Assembly (NCBI RefSeq): GCF_017104965.1
Contig: NZ_JAAGPR010000008.1
Span: 62,001 to 126,000 of the forward strand
Length of the DNA stretch: 64,000 bases
Source: Paraburkholderia sp. Ac-20340
GTDB lineage: Bacteria; Pseudomonadota; Gammaproteobacteria; Burkholderiales; Burkholderiaceae
Reading direction: 5' to 3'
Notes under the pieces: generated by a model
Told to the model about the DNA's origin: nothing
Databases searched by the model: none
The model's input: the letters and a program-made list of their open reading frames with translations, nothing else
In this document: positions 18,796-26,632 of the stretch, in pieces
Position numbering within the stretch: position 1 is the first letter of the stretch
Layout of the letters: each line of letters starts with the position of its first letter
Translations under genes and position numbers: made by a program

Positions 18796-20073
18796 ATGCC
18801 GATCACGCCGACCCGCGCGAACGAAAACGAAAACGCCAACGCGCCGCCCATGCTCGCGCGCAACGTCGTGCATTTCGTGCGCGTGCTGCGCGGCGCGGGC
18901 CTGCCGATGGCGAGCGCGCGCGCCGTCGATGCACTCGATGCGCTCAGTCATATCGACCTCGCGCGCCGCGACGATGTGCGCGCCGCGCTCGCCGCCGTGC
19001 TCACCGCCGCGCCCGACGAACGCGAACTGTTCGACGCCGCCTTCGCGCTGTTCTGGCGCGACCCCGACTGGGAAAACAAGCTGCGCGCGCTGCTGCTGCC
19101 GAAGGTGCAAGGCGGCCTGCCGCCGCCGCGCCGCAATAATCGCCTCGCCGATGCACTCGCCGCGCGTCCCGCCACGCGTGCGGGCGCCAAACCGCCCGCC
19201 AGCCACGAAGAACACGAGTTGCGCGCGCACGCGACCTTCAGCGCCGAAGAACGCCTGCGTCAACGCGATTTCGACACGCTCAGCGCCGACGAATGGCGCA
19301 CGCTGCGCCATCTGATCCGCGCGCGCCGTCTGCCGCTGGCGAGCGCGCCCACACGCCGCCTGAAAGCCGCTTCGCACGGCACGCACGCCGATCTGCGCGC
19401 AAGCGCGCGTCAGGCCGTGCGCGCGGGCGGCGACTGGACCGTGTGGAAATACCGCGCGCGCGTCGAGCGCAAATTGCCGCTCGTGCTGCTGCTCGACATT
19501 TCCGGGTCGATGAGCAGTTATTCGCGCGCGGTGCTCTACTTCTGCCACGCGCTGCTGCAATCGCGCGAACGCCTGCAGGTGTTTCTGTTCGGTACGCGTC
19601 TCACGCACGCCACGCGCGCCTTGCGCGAACGCGATCCCGATGTCGCGCTCGCGCAGCTCGGCGCGCAGGTGGCGGACTGGTCGGGCGGCACGCGCATCGG
19701 CGAAACGCTCGCGCAGTTCAATCGGCGCTGGGCACGTCGCGTCCTGGGCGGGCGCGCCACCGCGCTGCTCGTCACCGATGGGCTCGATCACGATCCGGGC
19801 GGCGCGCTCGGCGACGAAATGGCGCGGCTGCATCGCTTTGCGCATCGCGTGGTGTGGCTCAATCCGCTGCTGCGTTATGGCGGTTTCTCGCCGAAAGCGC
19901 GCGGCGTGCAGGCGATGCTGCCGCACGTCGACGCGCATTACCCCGTGCACAACCTCGAATGCCTCGAAGCGTTCGGACGCAGCCTGCGGGAGGCGCCGCC
20001 GGGCCGCGCCGTCGCGCCCCGCGGCGCGGACGTCACGCATCCCAAAGCGCAAGGAGCGATACGATGGAGCTGA
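18796..20073 (+). CDS. VWA-domain protein (CoxE-like)
   Basis: Protein of 425 residues with a von Willebrand factor A domain in its C-terminal half; the metal-ion-dependent adhesion site motif is DISGSMSSYS near residue 235. The N-terminal half is an Arg/Ala-rich helical region. CoxE-type proteins act with the MoxR ATPase in maturing molybdenum hydroxylases. The ATG lies 5 bases after the MoxR stop, and the 3' end overlaps the next gene by 10 bases, so translation is probably coupled. GC is very high, but the frame is open throughout. Confidence 0.9.
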   Translation: MPITPTRANENENANAPPMLARNVVHFVRVLRGAGLPMASARAVDALDALSHIDLARRDDVRAALAAVLTAAPDERELFDAAFALFWRDPDWENKLRALLLPKVQGGLPPPRRNNRLADALAARPATRAGAKPPASHEEHELRAHATFSAEERLRQRDFDTLSADEWRTLRHLIRARRLPLASAPTRRLKAASHGTHADLRASARQAVRAGGDWTVWKYRARVERKLPLVLLLDISGSMSSYSRAVLYFCHALLQSRERLQVFLFGTRLTHATRALRERDPDVALAQLGAQVADWSGGTRIGETLAQFNRRWARRVLGGRATALLVTDGLDHDPGGALGDEMARLHRFAHRVVWLNPLLRYGGFSPKARGVQAMLPHVDAHYPVHNLECLEAFGRSLREAPPGRAVAPRGADVTHPKAQGAIRWS

Positions 20074-20645
20074 CCGAAAGCCACACTTTGCCGGTGCCGC
20101 AGCAGCGCGCCTGGGAAGCGCTCAACGATACGGCGATACTTAAAGTGTGTATTCCAGGATGCGAGAGCATCGAAGCCGACGGCGAAAACACTTATGCTGT
20201 CGCCCTGACCGCTGCTGTCGGCCCCGTGAAGGCGCGCTTTAAGGGCCGCATGCAGCTCGCCGATATCGACGCGCCGCGCAGCTACACGATCCAGTTCGAG
20301 GGCCAGGGCGGCGCGGCGGGCTTCGGCAAGGGCGATGCGCGCGTGACGCTCGAACCCGCAGGCGACGACGCCACCACGCTGCATTACACCGCCAGCGCGC
20401 AGGTTGGCGGCAAGCTCGCGCAGATCGGCTCGCGGCTCGTGGACGGCGCCGCGCGCAAGATCGCCACGGAGTTTTTCAAACGCTTCGGCGAGCAGCTTGG
20501 CGCCGGCGATGCCGCCGCGCCGCCAGACACGTCCGACGCCACGGACACGACAGAATCACCCGCCGCGGAAGGCAGCGAAGCCGCCGACGGCGATGAACCG
20601 CAAAAAAGGAAACGATCATGGACAGCGTGGATCTCGAAGTCCTGA
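20064..20645 (+). CDS. SRPBCC / CoxG-like protein
   Basis: Carbon monoxide dehydrogenase subunit G family protein, 193 residues: a START-like SRPBCC domain (residues 1-150; MELTESHTLPVPQQRAWEAL, IPGCESIE, GPVKARFKG) and an acidic, Ala/Asp/Glu-rich linker ending in a short basic Trp-containing tail (KRKRSWTAWISKS). CoxG-like proteins are thought to anchor or escort the enzyme at the membrane, and the tail could serve such contact. It has an AAGGAG site and overlaps both neighbours (10 bases upstream, 28 downstream). Confidence 0.9.
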   Translation: MELTESHTLPVPQQRAWEALNDTAILKVCIPGCESIEADGENTYAVALTAAVGPVKARFKGRMQLADIDAPRSYTIQFEGQGGAAGFGKGDARVTLEPAGDDATTLHYTASAQVGGKLAQIGSRLVDGAARKIATEFFKRFGEQLGAGDAAAPPDTSDATDTTESPAAEGSEAADGDEPQKRKRSWTAWISKS

Positions 20646-21640
20646 AATCCAGCGTACGCTGGCTCGAGGAAGGCCACCGCGCCCTGCTGGTGACGGTGGT
20701 GAAGACGTGGGGCTCGTCGCCGCGCCCGGAAGGCGCGATGCTCGTCGTGCGCGACGACGGCCTCGTGGTGGGCTCGGTGTCGGGCGGCTGTATCGAAGAC
20801 GATCTGATCGACCGCGTGCGCCGCGAAGGCATTCACATCGTCAAGCCCGAAGCCGTGAAATACGGCATCACCGCCGAAGAAGCGCATCGCTTCGGCCTGC
20901 CTTGCGGCGGCACGATCCAGCTCGTGCTGGAACCGCTCACGCCGGCATCCGGCGTCCGCACGCTGCTGGAGACGGTCGAGCGCGGCCAACTGGTTGCGCG
21001 CACACTCGATGTCGCCTCGGGGCGCGCCACGCTCGGGCCGGCCAGCGCCACCGATGGCATCGATTTCGACGGCGAGCGTCTGCTCACGATTCACGGTCCG
21101 CGTTACCGCATGCTGGTGATCGGCGCGGGGCAGCTTTCGCGCTATCTCTGCCAGATCGCCGTGGGGCTCGATTATCAGGTGACCGTGTGCGACCCGCGCG
21201 AGGAATACACCGATACCTGGAACGTGCCCGGCACCGCGCTCGTGCGCACCATGCCCGACGACACCGTGCTCGACATGAAGCTCGACGAGCGTTGCGCGGT
21301 GATCGCGCTCACGCACGATCCCAAGCTCGACGATCTCGCGCTGATGGAGGCGCTCAAGACGCGCGCGTTCTACGTGGGCGCGCTCGGGTCGCGGCGCAAT
21401 AACGCGGCGCGGCGCGAACGTCTCAAGGAATTCGATTTGAGCGATGCCGAACTCGCGCGCCTGCATGGGCCGGTGGGCATTTATATCGGCAGCCGCACGC
21501 CGCCGGAAATCGCCGTGTCGATTCTCGCGGAAGTCACGGCGGCGAAGAACGGCGTGTCGCTGCCGACCATCCTCAAGGTCGAGGGCGCGAAGGCCGCGCG
21601 CGAGCAGGCGGCGAGCGTCGGTTCAAGTTGCGACGTTTAA
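20618..21640 (+). CDS. XdhC/CoxI family protein (molybdenum hydroxylase maturation factor)
   Basis: Protein of 340 residues with an N-terminal XdhC_CoxI domain (TWGSSPRPEGAML, GSVSGGCIEDDL, LPCGGTIQL) and a C-terminal Rossmann domain (VIGAGQLSRYL). XdhC proteins bind the molybdenum cofactor, promote its sulfuration and insert it into xanthine-dehydrogenase-type enzymes, so this is the likely insertion chaperone for the enzyme encoded upstream. Start at ATG 20618 inside the coxG-like gene, with AGGAAAC before it. Last gene of the operon; a terminator follows. Confidence 0.93.
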   Translation: MDSVDLEVLKSSVRWLEEGHRALLVTVVKTWGSSPRPEGAMLVVRDDGLVVGSVSGGCIEDDLIDRVRREGIHIVKPEAVKYGITAEEAHRFGLPCGGTIQLVLEPLTPASGVRTLLETVERGQLVARTLDVASGRATLGPASATDGIDFDGERLLTIHGPRYRMLVIGAGQLSRYLCQIAVGLDYQVTVCDPREEYTDTWNVPGTALVRTMPDDTVLDMKLDERCAVIALTHDPKLDDLALMEALKTRAFYVGALGSRRNNAARRERLKEFDLSDAELARLHGPVGIYIGSRTPPEIAVSILAEVTAAKNGVSLPTILKVEGAKAAREQAASVGSSCDV

Positions 21641-21670
21641 TCGACCGCGTTAATCGACCACATATAGAAA

Positions 21671-21706
21671 ACGGGCCGCAGCGTAATGCTAGCGGCCCGT
21701 CTTTTT
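21671..21706. terminator. Bidirectional Rho-independent terminator
   Basis: A perfect 9-bp stem (21671-21679 with 21692-21700) with a 12-base loop, thymines on the right and adenines on the left. It lies between the convergent molybdenum hydroxylase operon and the transporter pair and could serve both. Confidence 0.9.
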
Positions 21707-21749
21707 AGCGCGTTAAACAAGCGCTATTCGCTTCTGTACGACTACGCGA

Positions 21750-21890
21750 TCAGCCAAACAGCTTCATGGCCTGCGCGAGCGTATTGGTCACGCCCCACAC
21801 GAGCGGCACCACCACGTAGAGCCAGAACACCGCCATCAGCACCTTGTTCGATGGCTTCGGCGTTGCGACTGCGTTGCTTGCATTCGTCAT
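21750..21890 (-). CDS. Small membrane protein, MFS-transporter small-subunit type
   Basis: A 46-residue protein read from the ATG at 21890. It has a polar Asn/Lys N-terminus and one hydrophobic helix (VLMAVFWLYVVVPLVWGV, residues 17-34), then a short amphipathic tail. It starts 12 bases after the stop of the OxlT-like gene on the same strand, so the two form an operon. Such tiny proteins recur beside OxlT-like transporters in proteobacteria and are annotated as the transporter's small subunit; a stabilising role is inference. A terminator lies downstream. Confidence 0.85.
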   Translation of the reverse strand: MTNASNAVATPKPSNKVLMAVFWLYVVVPLVWGVTNTLAQAMKLFG

Positions 21891-21902
21891 GATCTGCGCT
21901 CC

Positions 21903-23306
21903 TTATTTGCCAGCGGCCGCGAGTTGCGCGTCGCTCATGTGATGCTTCTCGTGCACGCGGCGCACCAGCAGGTTGCAGACGAAACCCACCACCAGCAGCG
22001 AAGCCATGATGTGAACGGTCATCGTGTAGGCATCGGCCTTGGCGACGCCGTGCGCAACCTGATACGCGCGCACGTAGTTCACCAGCACCGGGCCCGCCAC
22101 GCCCGCCGCCGCCCATGCGGTCAGCAGACGGCCGTGAATGCCGCCGACGAAAGCCGTGCCGAACATGTCCGCGAGATATGCGGGCACGGTCGAGAAGCCG
22201 CCGCCGTACATCGACAGGATCAGGCAGTAGGCCAGCACGAACAGCACGATGTTGCCGCTCTGCGCGAACTGCGGCACCGCGTAGTACAGCACCGCGCCGA
22301 ACACGAAGAAGATGAAGTAGGTGTTCTTGCGGCCGACCCAGTCAGACGCCGACGCCCACACGAAACGCCCGCCCATGTTGAACAGCGAAAGCAGGCCGAC
22401 GAAACCGGCTGCCGCGCCTGCGGTCACGGTGTCCTTGAAGCTTTCCTGGATCATCACCGAAGCCTGGCCGAGAATGCCGATGCCCGCGGTCACGTTGAGG
22501 AACAGCACCAGCCAGATCAGGTAGAACTGCGGCGTCTTGAGCGCCTGATCGATATGCACGTGCGAGCGCGAAACCAGCTTGCCGCTCGTCGCGGGCGGGG
22601 TCCAGCCTGCCGGCTTCCAGTCCTTGGCGGGCACGCGAATCGCGATCGAGCCGATCGTCATCGAGATGAAGTAGGCCACGCCCAGCACCACGAAGGTCTG
22701 CGCGACGCCCACGCTCGTGTCGCTGGAGAAGTGCTTCATCAGCATCACGGACAGCGGTGCGGCAATCATCGCGCCGCCGCCGAAGCCCATGATCGCGAGG
22801 CCCGTCGCCATGCCGCGGCGGTCCGGGAACCAGCGGATCAGCGTCGACACCGGCGAAACGTAGCCCAGACCCAGCCCGATGCCGCCGATGACGCCATAGC
22901 CGAGATACAGCAGCGCGATCTGATGCAGATAGACGCCGAGCGCCGAAACGAGGAAGCCGCCGCCGAAGCAGCAAGCCGCCGTGAACATCGTGCGGCGCGG
23001 GCCGACGCGTTCGAGCCACTTGCCGCCGAACGCAGCCGAGAGGCCCAGAAACACGATCGCCAGCGAGAAAATCCAGCCGAGCGACGTGAGCGTCCAGTCA
23101 TCGGGCGACGACTGGGTAATGCCGATCACTTTCGTGAGCGGCGAGTTGAACACCGAAAAGGCGTAGGCCTGGCCGATGCACAGATGCACCGCGAGCGCGG
23201 CGGGCGGCACCATCCAGCGCGAAAAGCCGGGCGGTGCAATGGTGGCCTCCTTGGAAAAGAAGGGCGCGGCTGCGGTGCCGCGCGTCGAATCCGCAACGCT
23301 GCTCAT
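21903..23306 (-). CDS. MFS transporter, OxlT (oxalate/formate antiporter)-like
   Basis: Major facilitator of 467 residues with about twelve membrane helices. The region GQAYAFSVFNSPLTKVIG in helix 1 and GGIGLGLGYVSPVSTLIRWFPDRRGMATG around helices 4-5 match the oxalate:formate antiporter group. Substrates of most such proteins are untested monocarboxylates or dicarboxylates. The ATG at 23306 has an AGGGAGA site. It is followed by a 46-residue membrane partner. A perfect 20-bp palindrome lies 131 bases upstream of the start and is a candidate operator. Confidence 0.9.
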   Translation of the reverse strand: MSSVADSTRGTAAAPFFSKEATIAPPGFSRWMVPPAALAVHLCIGQAYAFSVFNSPLTKVIGITQSSPDDWTLTSLGWIFSLAIVFLGLSAAFGGKWLERVGPRRTMFTAACCFGGGFLVSALGVYLHQIALLYLGYGVIGGIGLGLGYVSPVSTLIRWFPDRRGMATGLAIMGFGGGAMIAAPLSVMLMKHFSSDTSVGVAQTFVVLGVAYFISMTIGSIAIRVPAKDWKPAGWTPPATSGKLVSRSHVHIDQALKTPQFYLIWLVLFLNVTAGIGILGQASVMIQESFKDTVTAGAAAGFVGLLSLFNMGGRFVWASASDWVGRKNTYFIFFVFGAVLYYAVPQFAQSGNIVLFVLAYCLILSMYGGGFSTVPAYLADMFGTAFVGGIHGRLLTAWAAAGVAGPVLVNYVRAYQVAHGVAKADAYTMTVHIMASLLVVGFVCNLLVRRVHEKHHMSDAQLAAAGK

Positions 23307-23437
23307 TGGTCGGTCTCCCTGGGAAGCGTATGTTCGTCATCACTGTGCAGGCGCGCGATTTGTTATGGAGACCGGCCAGAAAGGCATTTTCGGGCGGTTT
23401 CGAACGGTTGGGTGCGCGCGGCTGCACGAAGCACTTA

Positions 23438-23457
23438 CGTGCCGGAATTCCGGCACG
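23438..23457. promoter_or_regulatory. Perfect 20-bp palindrome, candidate operator
   Basis: CGTGCCGGAATTCCGGCACG is identical to its reverse complement over all 20 bases. It sits in the 309-base gap (23307-23615) upstream of the OxlT-like gene and downstream of the PepSY gene. It has no spacer to form a loop and no following thymines, so it looks like a dimer-binding site rather than a terminator. The regulator is unknown. Confidence 0.6.
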
Positions 23458-23615
23458 CCCGAACGTTAGTGCGACAACCGGGCACTTGGCAATATGAGAT
23501 AGCGATGCATATGAGGCTGGTGCAGCGCAATAACGCCGCCGGCAGCCTCTTCGAGGCAGGAAGGAGAGCGAAGAAAATGCGGATAAAACGGGATGTGTAG
23601 CGTTTTCGCCGCGCC

Positions 23616-24356
23616 TTAGAGCAGGCCGATGGCAAAGGCCGCGGCCACCGAACCGACCACCAGCACCACGCCCACGGTCTTTTTGCGATTAAGTTCGGTC
23701 CACAGCAGCACGCCGGTGAGGGAAAGCAGAATCAGGCTGCCGGCGATGGTGTCCATCAGCAACACCCAGCCGATGCCCATGCCCACACCGCGATGCAGAT
23801 TGTTCAGCGTGGCGAAGAACGCACTCTGCGTGCGCCGCACGGAAACCGTGCTGTTGCCCACCCAGTATTCGACGGCGATGCTCTCGTGCGGTCCCATCAG
23901 CGCGAACTGCCAGGATTCGGGCTGCACGACGCTGCGATCGCCCCACGCGACCGGATGCGCCTTCTCGCGGCGAATCTTGCCGGGCTTGCCATCGAATTCG
24001 AGGGTTTGCTGGAGCCAGCGCGCAAGCGCTTCCGGCTTGGCCGGACGCTGCGCCGGATCGGCGGGCAGCGCGACCTGCATTTCCTTGACCTGCGCGGTGC
24101 CCGACGAGATGTGCAGCGGCCCGGCGCGATGGTTGAGCAGGAAACCCGTTACGCCGAACAGCAGGCCTAGCACCGCGCCCCACAACCCGACCCAACCGTG
24201 CACCTTGCGCAGCCACTTGATGAAATTGGCGCGGCGCGAGCGTTTGCGGCGCGCGGCCAGATCGGCGGCATCGAGGGGCTGGCCCGCGCGGCGCACGACA
24301 TCGGCGATATCGGGGGTCGTAGACTCGATCAGGGGCTCGTCAAGACGGGCGTTCAC
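23616..24356 (-). CDS. PepSY-associated membrane protein, probable iron-related reductase
   Basis: Inner-membrane protein of 246 residues from a GTG start with a GGAG site. The basic N-terminal 45 residues precede a helix with two histidines (RKVHGWVGLWGAVLG...FLLNH). A periplasmic domain of about 100 residues follows, then NLHRGVGMGIG with another His entering a second helix pair, and a final helix. PepSY-TM proteins of this layout include heme-bearing siderophore-iron reductases. A Fur box 55 bases upstream supports an iron role. No TonB receptor or siderophore gene adjoins it, so the substrate is open. Confidence 0.82.
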   Translation of the reverse strand: MNARLDEPLIESTTPDIADVVRRAGQPLDAADLAARRKRSRRANFIKWLRKVHGWVGLWGAVLGLLFGVTGFLLNHRAGPLHISSGTAQVKEMQVALPADPAQRPAKPEALARWLQQTLEFDGKPGKIRREKAHPVAWGDRSVVQPESWQFALMGPHESIAVEYWVGNSTVSVRRTQSAFFATLNNLHRGVGMGIGWVLLMDTIAGSLILLSLTGVLLWTELNRKKTVGVVLVVGSVAAAFAIGLL

Positions 24357-24682
24357 GGCACAGCTCCAGGCATGGCGGACGCCGCTCGAAGCACGCGCCC
24401 AGCTTACAATTGAGAATGGTTATTATTACATAGCAGAAAGCCATCTGACAGATTGGGATGCGGCGAAGCTGCGAAGCTGGAATGGGAAAGCGGAAAAAAT
24501 GCCCGAAATCGGGCTGAAATCGCCGGATTCCTGGCACTGGAAGCGCTTTTATCGCCTATGTGCGGGGCCCCCGCTTGACAAGGAATTAGCCTGACTTTTA
24601 AGTGAGGGGATTGCCTGAATCTGTCTTGAACCACCCACGCCAGCCGTCCCCACAACCGCCGCGCCGTCAACGGAACGCCGCC
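24357..24682. other. Divergent intergenic region
   Basis: 326 bases between the PepSY gene and the DUF3857 gene. It contains the Fur box and an AT-rich patch at 24405-24440. No other element recognised; the DUF3857 promoter is not obvious. Confidence 0.5.
24412..24430 (-). promoter_or_regulatory. Fur box
   Basis: Read on the minus strand, this 19-base site matches the Fur consensus GATAATGATAATCATTATC at 14 of 19 positions. It lies in an AT-rich patch 55 bases upstream of the PepSY gene start, where bound Fur would cover the promoter. It predicts induction under iron limitation. Confidence 0.78.
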
Positions 24683-26611
24683 ATGCGCCACGTCCTCGTT
24701 CTTCTCATCGCTGCTATCGGCACGGCTATCGCCCAGACTGGCTGGGCGGGCAGCGAGCCCGCTTCCGCGCCTTCGGTCAGCAGCCAGGCGCCCTACACGA
24801 ACGAAGCGGAAACGCAGACCTTCACCATCAACGCCGACGGCTCCTACACCAAGCTCGACTCGCTCACGCTGCGCGTGAACACCGAAGCCGGCATTGCGCG
24901 CGCGGGCCAGTACTACGTCTGGTTCAACCGGGAGATGGCGCACGTCGACATTCTCGAAGCGTGGACCGAGGACGCCCAGGGCGGCCGCCATGACGTGCGG
25001 CCCGACCAGATCCGCGACGTGCAGGAAGTACGCTCCTTCGACGCCCCGATGTTCCAGGACGTGCAGGACAAGGTGATCGTGTTTCCGGCCGTCGCGCCCG
25101 GCGCGCGCGTGCATCTCACGTGGCGCAAAACCCAGCGCGTGCCGCTCGTGCCTGGCTGGTTCAGCGACTTCACGCCGCCCGACATGGCGCCCACGCTCAA
25201 CTTTCGCGCGATCTACGATCTGCCCGCCAACGTGCCGCTTTACGCCGATGCGCGCGGCTTCACGTCGATCAAACCGGTCACGGCGAACGGTCGCACGCGC
25301 TATGAATATCGCTACGACAAAGCGAACTTCGATCGCCTCGAATATGGTTCGGTTTCCTATGTAAGTTATGGGGACCGTCTGATGGTGTCGACGTTTCCCG
25401 ATTACAGCGCGTTCGCGAAGGTCTATCGCGAAGCATCCGCCGACCCGAGCGCACGCGACGCGGCCATCGTGCAGCTTGCGCAGTCGCTCACCGCTCGCGA
25501 CGCGACGCCGCGCGCGAAGGCGCAAACGCTCTACGACTGGGTGCGCCGCAATATCCGCTACGTGGCAATCAATGTCGGGCGCGGCGAGATCGTGCCGCAT
25601 CGCGTCACCGACGTGCTCGCCAACCGCTACGGCGACTGCAAGGACCACGTGGCGCTCTATGGCGCGCTGCTCGACGCCGTGGGCGTGCACAACGTGCCTG
25701 CGCTCGTGAACAGCGGCACGATCTATACGCTGCCCGCCGTGCCCGGCTTCGGCGTGATCAACCATGTCATTACGTGGCTGCCCGATCTGCAGATGTTCGC
25801 GGATTCCACGGCGAACAACGTCGAATTCGGCTATCTGCCCTCGACCGACATGAATCGCGAAACCGTGCTGGCCGGCGACGGCACGCTCATGCGTACGCCC
25901 GCCACCGCGAACACCACGCGCGATAGCGATCTCGACATCACCGTGGCGCCCGATGGCTCCGCGCGCTTCATCTATCGGCTCGAATCGACGGGCTGGGCCG
26001 CCGAGCAGACGCGCAGCGTGCTGCGTCTGCAAACGCCCGCGCAGCGCGAGGAATCATTGCAATGGGAACTGCGTAACGCCAATCTGCGCGGCGAGGCGAA
26101 GCTTGCATCGAGTCCGCTGGAGGCCACCGGCGGGCCGCTGATCGTGACGCTCACGGGCACGCTGGACAGCTTCGTCGATCCGCAGATGACCACGCCCGTG
26201 CCCACGCTCACGAGCCTCGTGGGCGGGCTGGACGCGAGCCTGCGCTACTGGCTGGGCGAGCCGCGCCGCACGCAGCCTTTCGTGTGCCGCAACATGGTGG
26301 TGACCGAGCGTGCGCGCATTGCATTGCCGCCGGGTCTGCGCGTGCTCGACATGCCTTCGCCGCAGCACGCGGGCAATGCGTTTATCGATTTCAGTTCGGA
26401 CTATGCGCTCGATGCGAACGCCAATGTGCTGCGCGTCAAGCGCACGGGCCGCACGCATTTCCCAAGCGATGTCTGCAGTGCCGCCGATTTCGCGCAGATG
26501 CGCCCGGCGTTCGAGACGATGGCGCGCGATCTGCGCGCGCAACTGATCGTGAAACCCGAGGCGAAAACGGCCTCGGGCACGAGCGCGCAGGGAAACATCA
26601 CGCGCGATTGA
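24683..26611 (+). CDS. DUF3857 and transglutaminase-like domain protein, secreted
   Basis: Exported protein of 642 residues. Signal peptide at residues 1-24 (MRHVLVLLIAAIGTAIA). A DUF3857 domain follows (about 40-220), then a transglutaminase-like core around 260-400 with Cys in NRYGDCKDHVALYG, His in FGVINHVITWL and Asp in FADST, so the Cys-His-Asp triad is intact. The rest is a beta-rich C-terminal domain. The ATG at 24683 fits the signal peptide; the frame's upstream extension has none. Substrate unknown; proteins of this layout act in the periplasm, possibly as peptidases or cross-linkers. Confidence 0.87.
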   Translation: MRHVLVLLIAAIGTAIAQTGWAGSEPASAPSVSSQAPYTNEAETQTFTINADGSYTKLDSLTLRVNTEAGIARAGQYYVWFNREMAHVDILEAWTEDAQGGRHDVRPDQIRDVQEVRSFDAPMFQDVQDKVIVFPAVAPGARVHLTWRKTQRVPLVPGWFSDFTPPDMAPTLNFRAIYDLPANVPLYADARGFTSIKPVTANGRTRYEYRYDKANFDRLEYGSVSYVSYGDRLMVSTFPDYSAFAKVYREASADPSARDAAIVQLAQSLTARDATPRAKAQTLYDWVRRNIRYVAINVGRGEIVPHRVTDVLANRYGDCKDHVALYGALLDAVGVHNVPALVNSGTIYTLPAVPGFGVINHVITWLPDLQMFADSTANNVEFGYLPSTDMNRETVLAGDGTLMRTPATANTTRDSDLDITVAPDGSARFIYRLESTGWAAEQTRSVLRLQTPAQREESLQWELRNANLRGEAKLASSPLEATGGPLIVTLTGTLDSFVDPQMTTPVPTLTSLVGGLDASLRYWLGEPRRTQPFVCRNMVVTERARIALPPGLRVLDMPSPQHAGNAFIDFSSDYALDANANVLRVKRTGRTHFPSDVCSAADFAQMRPAFETMARDLRAQLIVKPEAKTASGTSAQGNITRD

Positions 26612-26632
26612 TGGAACGCTCTGGCGACGCGT

